A stretch of DNA of 64,000 nucleotides, taken from positions 62,001 through 126,000 of the forward strand of contig NZ_LNTY01000049.1 in NCBI RefSeq assembly GCF_001559595.1, written 5' to 3'. Positions 17,240 through 25,764 of the stretch are shown in pieces (the first letter of the stretch is position 1; each line of letters begins with the position of its first letter). The DNA comes from Enterovibrio coralii (lineage in GTDB: Bacteria > Pseudomonadota > Gammaproteobacteria > Enterobacterales > Vibrionaceae). The translations under genes and the position numbers were made by a program. The notes below the pieces were generated by a model. That model was not told the origin of the DNA and did no database searches. It saw nothing but the letters and a program-made list of their open reading frames with translations.

Positions 17240-17848
17240 TTTAGGCATTGCCGTTAAAACGCGAGTAGAATGTTTCCGAGAAGTCCTACTAGACGCTTTG
17301 TTATTGCTTGAATTGTCGGTTAAAATATTTATGGTGTTATATGCTAGTGGTGTTGAGGCAAATGTCCGAAGTTTTCGGGCTAGAGAGTTTGTTATTTTTA
17401 CCGATATTTTTGGTACTAAGTCTGTTGTTGTCTATTTCCGCTAGCTTTAAAGTGATCGTATATCTTAACAGGCTGAGAAGCAGAGCATCGAGAAGTTGAA
17501 GTATTCCCGCGTCGAACTTATCAATGAACTGGCAAACTGTTTTGTCGTGCTTTAAAAAGGAAACTTTACTTGGTATGGCACTGGTAAATGCATAATGTTG
17601 CTGGCTCATTTAAATAGTGGGCTGGCAATTTTAGTATTTGATTAGCCCTAAATTAAAAATGGCAAAGTGTCGTTGTGTTGTTTTCCATATCATCAGTGGC
17701 AATGTTTAAGCGCTAATTTTGCGGGTTTACGCATTGTGGTGTCTACTGTTTTTTTGTTAAATTAGCTGTAATCCTTTTCTGGTAGTGCATGTCGGCTTGA
17801 ACGGCATGCAGCTTTGATGTCTGAATAATTTAGAAAGTAGTTTTAAGT
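17240..17848. other. about 600 bases without a recognised gene
   Basis: AT-rich sequence between tcpF and the receiver-like gene. Short overlapping open stretches in several frames have no ribosome sites or domains. A T7 run follows GGTGTCTACTG near 17745. No clear tcp operon terminator was found. This is where toxT and tcpJ lie in VPI-1, and neither is here. Confidence 0.35.
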
Positions 17849-18289
17849 TTGAAAATAAAAAAGGTCGCGGTGGTTTGTTCTGAGCACTATTTGATTTCCT
17901 ACGCATGCAAAACGGTTTTGAATAGTTTGTGTCTGTTCGACGATGTGGTAGTGTTAAGACCACGTAAGTTTCTACCTATCGAAAAGACATTGTTATGGAA
18001 AGGATGCTTTAATGTGGAGTTTCAAACATTTATAGAAGTAATTGTGTATGATTTGGATTCTACCAAGGATGTATATAATGCTAGTAAGAGTAATTATCAA
18101 AAAGGTGACGAGTTATTACGTTTGTGCGAAGAGAAACAATCCCATTTATTTGTGTTATACACTGACCAAGAATCTAGAAAGAATTTTGAATTGGCACTCG
18201 AAAATATAAACATATGTACCACTTTTATAGAAAAGCCATTTAATCTAAATATGCTAAAATATGAAATGTCACGCGGGCTATTCTCTTAG
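17849..18289 (+). CDS. stand-alone response-regulator receiver-like protein
   Basis: A 146-residue protein that looks like a receiver domain without an output domain. It opens with IKKVAVVCSEHYLI (strand 1 and the acidic pocket, with Glu-His replacing the usual acidic pair). The probable phosphoacceptor Asp is in VIVYDLD, a conserved Thr is in LFVLYTD, and the conserved Lys is in FIEKPF. The region between strand 1 and the Asp is somewhat long and variable. The TTG start at 17849 follows AGAAAGTAG. No histidine kinase is adjacent. It could tune the ToxT-like regulator or the EAL protein, but that is speculation from proximity. Confidence 0.6.
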   Translation: MKIKKVAVVCSEHYLISYACKTVLNSLCLFDDVVVLRPRKFLPIEKTLLWKGCFNVEFQTFIEVIVYDLDSTKDVYNASKSNYQKGDELLRLCEEKQSHLFVLYTDQESRKNFELALENINICTTFIEKPFNLNMLKYEMSRGLFS

Positions 18290-18657
18290 TGTCTATGGTG
18301 GGTTTAAAGAGGTTTTTAATAACCTACTAAATGTACGGCCGTTTTGTTGATGGTAGTGTTGCTATAAGTATGGTTCAATTCCAATGATTTGATTTTCATT
18401 AACCCTGTAGATGTACTAAATTGGGAAATCCTTATTAGGGTAATGTAATCAACGTCCCTATGTAAATAAAGCTATATAGGCTTTAAAATGAATCAGCACT
18501 AGGGAGCTTCTTATGGTTTACAAACTGCCTAAGGTTTAACATTGGAGGCTTTTCCTTTTCATAAAGTGTTTTTAAAAGTTAAAATTTTGAGTTATCTCAA
18601 GAGATGTCTACAAGATAGGTAGCTTTAAAATGCACCCCAAAAGCTAGCTAACTACTT
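18290..18657. other. intergenic, nothing recognised
   Basis: AT-rich sequence between the receiver-like gene and the IS200-like remnant. No open frame with a ribosome site and no clear hairpin terminator is visible. Confidence 0.3.
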
Positions 18658-18967
18658 CTACTTAGAGTATTTATTCCAATCTGGAGGGATTTTATTCTTT
18701 GGTTGCTTTTCCTGATGTCTTACATGTCGATGAATGATAGATTCATTCGCTACTACCGAATCAACAATGTACCCTCTTTGCCTAAAGTGATTCCCCCACA
18801 ACTTCTCCTTCCTCAAGTAAGGAAATTTGGCAAACAGCTTTATCGCGGTTCGGCGTTTGATAAAACTACTAACTCTGCGAAACTCAAGCTTGTTGGTGTT
18901 CTTATCAACAAGTGCACCTGTTCTATCAGAACATTCAACTCCACGATGAATAAGGACCGACTCATTA

Positions 18968-19670
18968 GACACTTTTGAGTTTCTCTTCGTACTGTTTTTC
19001 ATACTCTACAGGTGATATTTGATCGTTTGAACCATGCCGACGTTTCACGTTGTAGATCATCTCAATATATTCGAAGGTATCCATGCGAGCCTCTTCTCTC
19101 GTTGAGTAGATTTTTCGCTTGATACGTTCTCGTTCTAATAACAGGAAGAAGCTTTCAGCAACAGTATTGTCATGACAGTTGCCTCTACGGCTCATACTTG
19201 ACTCCAAGCCATGCTGAGTCAGGAGTTTATCCCAATCATGACTGGTGTACTGATTGCCCTGATCAGAATGTAAAAGTACTTTCTCTTTTGGGGAACAACG
19301 CCAAATCGCCATCAGCAACGCATCTAACACCAACTCTCAGGTTATCCGACTCTTGATCGACCACAATCACGAGTCTTGAGAACAAATCAATGACCACTGC
19401 CAAATGCAACCAGCCTTCATGTGTTTTGATGTAAGTAATGTCTGTTACCCACGATTTATTCGGTGCCGTAGGATTAAACTTCCGTTTCATCAAACGATGA
19501 ATGAGATTAATTACGCAGGACTTTCCTTCTTCTCGAAAGTCACTGAAAATCTTCCGGTAGCCATAGATACCAACAGACTCAAGCCAAAACTGTTTAATAC
19601 GTCCGAGGAGATACTTCTGCCGCTGCTCCTGTTGGCAATCAGGATTTTTGAACTCAGGCATAGTAACCAC
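18968..19670 (-). pseudogene. IS3-family transposase OrfB, broken
   Basis: The upper part has SVGIYGYRKIFSDFREEG (HTH_21 region) joined to KSWVTDITYIKTHEGWLHLAVVIDLFSR after an apparent deletion of roughly 30 residues. The frame then changes near 19330, and the rest reads LDALLMAIWRCSPKEKVLLHSDQGNQYTS and RRGNCHDNTVAESFF. The DDE triad residues (Asp in WVTDIT, Asp in HSDQG, Glu in VAESF) are all visible, but in two frames. Confidence 0.8.
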
Positions 19671-19744
19671 AGGGATGAATGCCGTGGACGTGACACATCA
19701 ATCTGATAGGTCAAATCGCTTGGTGATCAAGGAAAAGGCGTACC

Positions 19745-20011
19745 TCAGTCGGACTGGCTTGCGATGTACTTCAATATGTCGCGCTCTTCTGTGAAGCGTT
19801 TCAGCTCCTTTTTGAGGCGACGAATTTCTTCGCTTTCATCAGACTTGGCTTGATGATGAGATGCATCAGGTCCATAGCGTTTTATCCACGCATAAAGGCT
19901 ATATGTTGTTGTCTCTAAACGATGGGCAACATTCGAGACAGGGTGGCCTTTTTCGGTGACCTGCTTTACTGCCTCGATTTTGAATTCTTCTGGAAATTTC
20001 TTACCGCTCAT
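19745..20011 (-). CDS. IS3-family transposase OrfA
   Basis: An 88-residue protein from the ATG at 20011: MSGKKFPEEFKIEAVKQVTEKG, described here as an HTH_Tnp_1 helix-turn-helix (residues about 5-45), then a leucine-zipper-like tail (EEIRRLKKELKRFTEERDIL). It binds the IS ends and is normally fused to OrfB by programmed -1 frameshifting. The frame is intact, but the partner orfB is broken. An upstream in-frame ATG at 20035 would add eight residues. Confidence 0.8.
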   Translation of the reverse strand: MSGKKFPEEFKIEAVKQVTEKGHPVSNVAHRLETTTYSLYAWIKRYGPDASHHQAKSDESEEIRRLKKELKRFTEERDILKYIASQSD

Positions 20012-20205
20012 AAACACTCGTCTGTTAGTCATCATGTCTAACTAAAGTGTGTCTATCAAGTTGGCGGCTATTCACTATTCTGCACTTCTTCATGTTCTAG
20101 AGAGCATGGATACATCGATGCAGGTCATGTTCTACATTTTCCTTTAGAATTTTAAATCGGTACTTGAGCATCCAGATTATATGGCACTTACACCGAAAGA
20201 TAGCT

Positions 20206-20593
20206 AGCTACTCCTTCGATTTCTGGTAACAAACGAAGGTAGTCTAGCATGAGGCCTGTAAGGGCTATACCTCAAACAATAGGGCAGGGATTTAGACTGA
20301 TAATTAAAACACCTACTGATTAAATGATATATCTATGAAGATATGCCAACAATGGAATAACATTATAATGGTTGTGGGTAATTGATAAAAATTGAATTTG
20401 ATATTTTCATGAACTGTGGCTTTATTTGCGCGTGATTGAGTTGTAAATTATGCATTTTGCGATTGTCTCTTTCTGGCTGAAAATATCAAATGAAAATGGT
20501 TGACCAACGTTTGATTTTTGCTGTTAAATGTTCTCGTGGTTCGGATTAAAAAATGAGAACTGCATTCACATAACTTTAATAAGGAAGTAAAAA
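20206..20593. other. upstream region of the tagD-like gene
   Basis: About 390 bases, AT-rich, without a convincing gene. It probably contains IS200 end sequence (the GCTAGCTACTCC stretch near 20213 resembles GCTAGCTAACTACT near 18643 beyond the other end) and the promoter of the thiol peroxidase gene. Confidence 0.3.
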
Positions 20594-21091
20594 ATGGCTC
20601 AAGTGACATTTTTAGGTGAAGGTCTAAATACTGAAGGGGTAATTCCTCAGGTTGGTAAAAATGCGCCTGAATTCTCTCTGACATCCTCTGATTTGTCAGA
20701 AAAAGGTCTCTCGGATTTTAAAGGAAAAAATCTAGTTATTAATATCTTTCCAAGCATTGACACTCCGGTGTGTGCTTTAAGTGTGAAAGAGTTTAATTCT
20801 AGAGTCGCTGCATGTAGTAAGACCGAAGTTTTGTGTGTCTCTGCAGACCTACCATTTGCTGTTAGTCGTTTCTGCGAAATTGAAGCTCTTGTAAATGTTA
20901 GCCATCTATCGACATTTCGTAATCCCAATTTTTCAAAAGAATATGGTGTAGCAATCATTGATGGTGCTTTACGTGGCTTAAATGCACGTGCGATTGTCTG
21001 TGTCAATGCTGCCGGAGTAGTAGTGCACAGTGAATTGGTAGACGAAATTACTAATGAACCTGACTATGAACGTGCTCTAAACTCTTTCTAA
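20594..21091 (+). CDS. tagD: thiol peroxidase, Tpx/TagD-like
   Basis: A 165-residue atypical 2-Cys peroxiredoxin that reduces lipid and hydrogen peroxides using thioredoxin. Peroxidatic Cys60 sits in PSIDTPVCALSV and resolving Cys94 in SRFC; E. coli Tpx has 61 and 95. VSADLPFA is the family signature. In V. cholerae VPI-1 the tagD gene encodes the same type of enzyme within the TCP island. Its presence at the right edge of this island therefore supports common descent of the cluster. AAGGAAG precedes the ATG at 20594. A strong hairpin follows the stop. The symbol is assigned by context; the sequence alone says Tpx. Confidence 0.88.
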   Translation: MAQVTFLGEGLNTEGVIPQVGKNAPEFSLTSSDLSEKGLSDFKGKNLVINIFPSIDTPVCALSVKEFNSRVAACSKTEVLCVSADLPFAVSRFCEIEALVNVSHLSTFRNPNFSKEYGVAIIDGALRGLNARAIVCVNAAGVVVHSELVDEITNEPDYERALNSF

Positions 21092-21096
21092 TTCTG

Positions 21097-21130
21097 AATA
21101 TAATAGCCCATAGATATGGGCTATTATATT
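21097..21130 (+). terminator. hairpin after the thiol peroxidase gene
   Basis: A 16-bp perfect inverted repeat (AATATAATAGCCCATA and its complement) with a 2-base spacer, six bases after the stop codon. The U-tract is weak, but the ATATT end is consistent with an intrinsic terminator. Confidence 0.7.
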
Positions 21131-21151
21131 AATTTATAGTTTGTGCTGATA

Positions 21152-21409
21152 ATGAAAGATAAACTGCTACTTGGAAAAGTCCTAGAATATAAAGAAATAA
21201 CTTCCATAGAGTCAAAAGAACTCGACGTTATTTGTTTGTTGATTAATCTTCTCTCGTTAAGAACTAAAAAAATCTCTAATTTGGAGCGCGGCATACTTAT
21301 TGATCATATCATTATGCTGCTTTCGCTTGAGTTGAATTTTTGTCGGCGTATGAAGCTCTTTGATGCGGAGGTTTTATTGATGAATATCATGGATGAACTG
21401 TCAGGCTGA
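21152..21409 (+). CDS. small hypothetical protein
   Basis: An 85-residue, leucine-rich, probably all-helical soluble protein (ELDVICLLINLLSLRTKK, then LERGILIDHIIMLLSLELNFCRR). I do not recognise the family. It begins 20 bases after the thiol peroxidase hairpin. There is no obvious ribosome site; a GTG at 21143 is an alternative start. It lies at the extreme right of the island. Confidence 0.4.
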   Translation: MKDKLLLGKVLEYKEITSIESKELDVICLLINLLSLRTKKISNLERGILIDHIIMLLSLELNFCRRMKLFDAEVLLMNIMDELSG

Positions 21410-21543
21410 TTATTTTTTACAACTCCGATTAGCTAAAGTTGTTATTTTATCAAATATTAAAATTATTAAATTCTTATTGTTGAAAATCCTTAGTTAGACC
21501 AGGCTGCTGGTATTGCCGGGTTGTTTCGGACCGTGCGAAAATA

Positions 21544-21831
21544 TTGGCGTTGGTATTGTTGTTCTACCTCGTTCTGTCGTTCAAGGCCTTTGTGGTGATG
21601 ACGGCATCTTCTGCGTTTTGCACCATGGTGTTGGTAGAACTACAGAGTGCTCATTTTAATATTCTGATGATATCTATTGTGCTGTTTGTTGTGCTTTGGA
21701 TCCTTCAGTTTGTTGGACATCACATAGAGGGCAAAAAGCCATCCTTCTTTAAGGATGTTCAATTCCTCTTGATAGGGCCCGCATGGGTTTTCCATTTCTT
21801 CTTTCCCCTTACACCGCATGACAATGCATAG
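21544..21831 (+). pseudogene. 5'-truncated DUF962/Mpo1-like gene
   Basis: The remaining ~95 residues are the C-terminal part of a DUF962 (Mpo1/YGL010w-like) membrane protein. They include two hydrophobic segments, then WILQFVGHHIEGKKPSFF (the characteristic Q-x-x-G-H-x-x-E/Y-G-(R/K)-K/RPxF motif) and LIGPAWVFHFF. Family members are about 160-180 residues with an earlier membrane segment and an HxxxxN-type N-terminus, absent here. Upstream sequence is non-coding, so the 5' third was lost, most simply by island insertion or deletion at this edge. A TTG at 21544 is the only in-frame start. Confidence 0.65.
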
Positions 21832-21863
21832 AAAAAACGCCAACAAGCAGGTTGGCGTTTTTT
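21832..21863 (+). terminator. intrinsic terminator after the DUF962 remnant
   Basis: AAAAAACGCCAAC, a six-base loop, then GTTGGCGTTTTTT. With A- and T-runs on both sides it can serve both strands, and it also ends the convergent DUF4394 gene. Confidence 0.85.
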
Positions 21864-21894
21864 ATGTGTACTAGATTGGGCTAAATATCAAAGG

Positions 21895-22818
21895 TTAATC
21901 CACGAAGCGTGGTGGATAACAATCGCTTGAGCCTGATTCCACCATGGTCATTGCATCGACACGCATCGGTACAAGACCACCGTAAGACTCGGCAGCAAAG
22001 TCACCTTGAACCGCTGGAGGGTCTAGCAACCAAAGGTTGGTGGTGTTTGGCGAACCAGAGACATTGTGGCTCTTGGCTGAAACTAAAATTTCGCCGTTTT
22101 GGTCCAAGGTTGCTGCGGTGACGAAATCAATCTTATGGAAAAACTCCAACTGACTGCTCGCATCGCTGGTGTCGATTGAGAACGCACGAGTATTGGTCAC
22201 AAACAGCAAGTCACCGCCTGAGAAAACGAAGTCGCCCCAGTTCGTAAAGCCTACGATGCGGATATTGGCATCCAGAAAACCGACAGTGCTTTGGTCGGCG
22301 TTGGAAGGATCAATGGTGAACAGTCTTGCACGGTCAGAACCGTAAAGGGTGTTTGTATCAGGGTCAAACGTCATGCGTTTGATTTCAAATCGGGTGGTGC
22401 CAACTTCATGGTGTGTGCCCGTTTGAACATCATAATACGCCAGCTTAAAAGGCTTCAGGGCCTTCGCATGAAGTCCTAGTGCTTGGAATTCTTCATCGGT
22501 GAAATCACCGTTGTTAGAGCCAGCGATATGATAGCCTTGCGGCGTTGGTGTGTTCGCATAGTAGATACGATCTGTCGAGCTGTCATACGCCATTGCAGAC
22601 GCTGCAAACAGCGCGCGTGAATTTAACGTTGCACGCTGAGAGGCGGTGGTGAAGTAATCGCCACCGGCGCGCGCCGCACCTTCGTCGACGTCAACGAGAA
22701 CGCCTACATCCCCTCGACCTGCATTCATTGTGAATAGGTCGCCATCACACGTTGCGCCTATCGCAGGTGTCGCAGCACCAGCAGCCAACATTAGTGTTGC
22801 AAGTAATGTCCTTTTCAT
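21895..22818 (-). CDS. exported DUF4394 beta-propeller-like protein
   Basis: A 307-residue protein with a signal peptide (MKRTLLATLMLAAGAATPAIG). Repeated strand-turn units follow (YDSSTDRIYYANTP, FDPDTNTLYGSD, TNWGDFVFSGGDLLFVTNT), typical of DUF4394 six-bladed propeller-like proteins. The final residues contain a lone Cys (SDCYPP) that may pair with the early Cys in GATCDGD. Function is unknown. It is a paralogue of residues 1-300 of the gene at 29822-31501 (same SMNAGRGxxGxLxDV and NSRALF(A/S) landmarks). It stands alone with its own terminator. Confidence 0.8.
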   Translation of the reverse strand: MKRTLLATLMLAAGAATPAIGATCDGDLFTMNAGRGDVGVLVDVDEGAARAGGDYFTTASQRATLNSRALFAASAMAYDSSTDRIYYANTPTPQGYHIAGSNNGDFTDEEFQALGLHAKALKPFKLAYYDVQTGTHHEVGTTRFEIKRMTFDPDTNTLYGSDRARLFTIDPSNADQSTVGFLDANIRIVGFTNWGDFVFSGGDLLFVTNTRAFSIDTSDASSQLEFFHKIDFVTAATLDQNGEILVSAKSHNVSGSPNTTNLWLLDPPAVQGDFAAESYGGLVPMRVDAMTMVESGSSDCYPPRFVD

Positions 22819-23065
22819 TGCTAACCTCTTTGACTAAAAGATTTTTGGGTAAGTGAGGTTGAGATACCTTTCTTGTAGCTAGGAATAACGTGGACTTTTT
22901 GTGGGTCAGGATTATTTCTGAATCACTGTCCAGAAATAACGCTAACAGGTGTAGGCATTTTTTCAGTTGCAACCCTGTGACGATTCACCAGATTCTTGTT
23001 TTAGCGACAAATTTATTCGAATTTTACCGAGCCGAGGTGCATAAGAGGGGACTAATCAAGAAAGA

Positions 23066-23995
23066 TCAGACGTACATTTTTCGCCACACACTGGGTGAAA
23101 TGCCAAAAGCGCGTTTGAAGTGATGGCGGAGGGTAGTGGGGGTGTTAAAGCCACTTTGCGCTGCAACATGTTCAATACTGAAAGTGCTGGTTTCGAGTAA
23201 TTGCTGGCTGTGTGAAAGGCGTGCTGAGAGTAACCATTGGCCGAAAGATTTCCCCGTGACAGCCTGGAAATGACGGGTAAAGGTACGACGGCTCATTGCG
23301 CAGCGTTCGGCAAGTTGCTCAATAGAGTGGGGTTGGTCAAGGCTCTGAAGAACCTCATCCAGCACGGTTGCGAGCCTTTTGTCGCTGCCTTTTTCTGGGA
23401 TCGGCGTTGCAATGTATTGTGCTTGCCCGCCGAGACGTTGCGGTGGCGTCACGAGATAACGTGCAATATTGTTACTGGCGGTGCTGCCCAATGTTTGTCT
23501 AACAACATGCAAGCAGCAATCTAACCCTGCCGCAGTGCCCGCAGACGTCATCACGTTGTCTTGCTGCAGGTAGAGCACATCCGATTCAATATCAATTAAC
23601 GGGAAGCGTGCTTTGAAGTCTTCGAAGTACGCCCAATGCGTCGTCGCTTTCTTTCCATCCAATATTCCTGCCGCCGCGATAGCGTAAGCTCCCAAGCATA
23701 GTCCAATGATCATCGTGCCTTTTCGGTGCGCTTTTTGCAGTGCGTTGATGAGTAAGTCAGATGGTGGCTGATAGGGAGAGTGCCAGCTTGGAATAATGAT
23801 GATATCGGCATCATCAAAAGCCCGTAAATCATGCGTGGTACTGAGGTGAAATCCAGCAGTGGTGGAAAGTGGAGCATCAGTCTCTGCGCAAACGGTCAAT
23901 GCGAAATCTTTGGAGACATCACCAAACACCACGCAAGGCACAGACAGGTGAAAGGGGCTCATGTTTTCAAAGGCAAGTAATGCAACACGTTTCAT
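23066..23995 (-). CDS. FtrA/GlxA-type AraC-family regulator with DJ-1/PfpI domain
   Basis: A 309-residue regulator with an N-terminal class-I glutamine-amidotransferase-like domain (residues about 1-180) and a C-terminal AraC double helix-turn-helix (IEQLAERCAMSRRTFTRHF; IEHVAAQSGFNTPTTLRHHFKRAFG). The DJ-1-type nucleophile-elbow position reads IGLCLGAYAIA. It is divergent from the cysteine hydrolase at 24141 with about 145 bases between, an arrangement usual for a regulator controlling its neighbour. The ATG at 23995 begins MKRVALLAFENM; an upstream ATG at 24004 adds three residues. Confidence 0.9.
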   Translation of the reverse strand: MKRVALLAFENMSPFHLSVPCVVFGDVSKDFALTVCAETDAPLSTTAGFHLSTTHDLRAFDDADIIIIPSWHSPYQPPSDLLINALQKAHRKGTMIIGLCLGAYAIAAAGILDGKKATTHWAYFEDFKARFPLIDIESDVLYLQQDNVMTSAGTAAGLDCCLHVVRQTLGSTASNNIARYLVTPPQRLGGQAQYIATPIPEKGSDKRLATVLDEVLQSLDQPHSIEQLAERCAMSRRTFTRHFQAVTGKSFGQWLLSARLSHSQQLLETSTFSIEHVAAQSGFNTPTTLRHHFKRAFGISPSVWRKMYV

Positions 23996-24140
23996 TTGAT
24001 TCACGCTTTATCGAACACTATGGCCCAATATTAGCGTTCTATGTCCTTTGGGTCACTGATGGGTTTGAAGATTTGTTGCCATACTGTCTCTACTTTCAAA
24101 GACCTTACACCCGTCTCCAAAAGCACAAGGAGAGACTCTC

Positions 24141-24659
24141 ATGAGCAAAACAGCTTTGCTACTTATCGACCTACAAAATGACTATTTTGAAAAAGGTGCG
24201 TTTCCGTTGTGGCAAGCAACAGAAACAAAGGACCGCATTGTATCTTTTGTAGAAAAAGCGAAAGCCGCGGGCGTGAACATCATCCATGTTCAACATATTG
24301 CCGACCCAAGCTTGGGTTTATCACCATTTTTTAATCCAGGCACTGAAGGAGCCGATATTCACCCAGACGTGCTTGCAGTAGCACCTGATGCACCGATTGT
24401 GATTAAGCACTTTGCCGACAGTTTTGAACAAACGACATTGGAAGAAACGTTGCAAAAACTGGGTGTAGATACGCTCTGGGTTGCGGGCATGATGACGCAG
24501 AACTGTGTGACACACACGGCGATTTCTAGAGCTGCAGAGAAGTACGATGTATCTATTTTGCCGGACTTGTGTACGACGGTATCTGAAATGCTGCATTTGA
24601 TTGCGTTGCATGCAGTGTCTACAAGAATGACACTCGTACCAAGCGATAGCGTGTTGTAA
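24141..24659 (+). CDS. isochorismatase-family cysteine hydrolase
   Basis: A 172-residue hydrolase of the isochorismatase/nicotinamidase fold. The catalytic triad is visible: Asp10 in LLIDLQNDYF, Lys89 in IVIKHFADSF and Cys122 in GMMTQNCVTHT, with a cis-peptide-type VAGMMTQ before it. Such enzymes hydrolyse amides or vinyl ethers; the substrate is not predictable. AAGGAGAG lies eight bases upstream. It is transcribed away from the FtrA-like regulator, which probably controls it. Confidence 0.9.
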   Translation: MSKTALLLIDLQNDYFEKGAFPLWQATETKDRIVSFVEKAKAAGVNIIHVQHIADPSLGLSPFFNPGTEGADIHPDVLAVAPDAPIVIKHFADSFEQTTLEETLQKLGVDTLWVAGMMTQNCVTHTAISRAAEKYDVSILPDLCTTVSEMLHLIALHAVSTRMTLVPSDSVL

Positions 24660-24881
24660 ACACCTACGAAGTTGGCGATTCGTCAACTTCGTAACTCTCT
24701 GTTTTAAAGAACCTAATCGTGATTGTTCTATTTTGACGAATAGTCATTTCGGTTCATTTTGTTTTTTTCTAAAAACCTGAGTGTTAGTGTGGGAATGGCT
24801 GGGAATTTAGTGTGAGCGTTTAAGGTGCCAACAAAAATAATCAAGGCACCAATATTGGAAGAACTCTATGAGGACGTTTAG

Positions 24882-25684
24882 ATGAGTATGTCTACTGAGC
24901 GACATGCCCTCCTGCCCGCGCTTTTTATAGGCCACGGTACGCCGACCCACACTTTAACGGGGAATCGGTATACTAAGCATGGAAAGCCATTGCCGACGAT
25001 ATTCCTACACCCAAAGCGATTCTTTGCATCTCCTCCCATTGGGTCACGAATGGAACCCGCATTACTGCGTTGGCAAACCCAAGAACCCTCCATGATTTTG
25101 GGCCGATCGACGCCCGTCTAGAAACGATTGATTATCCTGCTCCCGGCGCGCCAGAGATTGCGCGTCACATTGCTGAAAACGTGCCTTTTGAGTTGTCTTT
25201 GGACAAACGCTGGGGTTTAGACCACGGAAGCTGGACCATACTGCGGCACATGTATCCGGATGCAAATGTGCCGGTCTTACAGCTAAGTCTAGATATGACA
25301 CTCAGTGAAGAAGAGCACTTCCAGCGGGGTCAGCAACTGCGGTTTTTGCGGGAAGAAAATATCTTGGTCATTGCCAGCGGTAACGCGGTTCATAATCTTA
25401 CCTTGTTTGATCAAAATGAAGAGCGCGCTCACCCTTGGGCGTTGGTAGCTGACAGCCAAATTGCCCATTGTCTGGTGCAAGGACAGGTCGACCCACTACT
25501 GGATTATCTCTCGCTTAGCGAGGAAGTCAGAATGGCGATACCAACGCCTGACCATTTTTGGCCGCTGCTGTACACATTAGGTATGCGTGATCAAAATGAT
25601 GCGCTTGATTTCCCCGTGTTAGGGCTCGCCCATGGCAGCATTAGTATGCGTGCTGTTCGCTTGAGAACGCGGTCGGAATCTTAA
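24882..25684 (+). CDS. ygiD: 4,5-DOPA dioxygenase-type extradiol enzyme, YgiD-like (frameshift)
   Basis: The start (PALFIGHGTPTHTLTGN) and the remainder (LANPRTLHDFGPI, YPAPGAPEIA, RWGLDHGSWTILRHMYPDA, VIASGNAVHNL) match the LigB-type YgiD family of zinc/iron ring-cleaving dioxygenases. The metal ligands should be the His of GHG, the second HxW (SSHW) and the His of VHNL. One missing T near 24980 splits the gene; restoring it reads TKHWKAIADDIPTPKAIL and ISSHWVTNGTRI, giving a full ~267-residue enzyme. The break is most likely a sequence error because everything on both sides is conserved. AGGACG precedes the ATG. Confidence 0.85.
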
Positions 25685-25721
25685 CGAGTTCAGTGCCTCT
25701 GCGCGAAATTGCTGAAAAGAA

Positions 25722-25745
25722 AAAGCCCCGAATTGTCGGGGCTTT
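25722..25745. terminator. bidirectional terminator
   Basis: AAAGCCCCG, a six-base loop (AATTGT), then CGGGGCTTT between the convergent ygiD-like and phoX-like genes, with flanking A and T residues. Confidence 0.85.
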
Positions 25746-25764
25746 GGTCTTCTAGTGAGTTGGC

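Larger units (their letters stand above)
18965..20055 (-). mobile_element. IS3-family element nested in the IS200-like remnant
   Basis: About 1.09 kb with orfA and a damaged orfB. The ends show related inverted sequences: TTAGACACTTTTGAG at 18965-18979 and, reading inward from the other side, TAGACACACTTTAGTT from 20055. The trinucleotide TCA flanks both sides (18962-18964 and 20056-20058) and would fit a 3-bp target duplication. Exact ends are uncertain by a base or two. The element has lost part of orfB, so it is a dead copy. Confidence 0.75.
18658..20205 (-). pseudogene. IS200-like TnpA interrupted by an IS3 element
   Basis: Reading on the minus strand, 20205-20056 encodes the N-terminal half of an IS200/IS605 Y1 transposase (CKCHIIWMLKYRFKILKENV), with a stop inside it. 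The C-terminal half resumes at 18964-18658: first ELNVLIEQVHLLI (the HUH motif degraded to EQVH), then, after a frame change, AIKLFAKFPYLRKEKLWGNHF and the Tyr-containing RGYIVDSV. The middle is split by the IS3 element at 18965-20055. Loss of the first HUH histidine plus a stop and a frameshift make it inactive. Confidence 0.75.

Noticed and set aside
17640..17760. Sequence reminiscent of an integron attC/VCR-type repeat (GTGTTGTT...GGCAATGTTTAAGCGC)
   Set aside because: No RYYYAAC/GTTRRRY core pair, no second copy, and no integrase or cassette array in the window.
1844..21540. Flanking direct repeats (att sites) for the island
   Set aside because: By eye no repeat longer than a few bases was found between the two edges, and no integrase gene is present; a computed repeat search would be needed.
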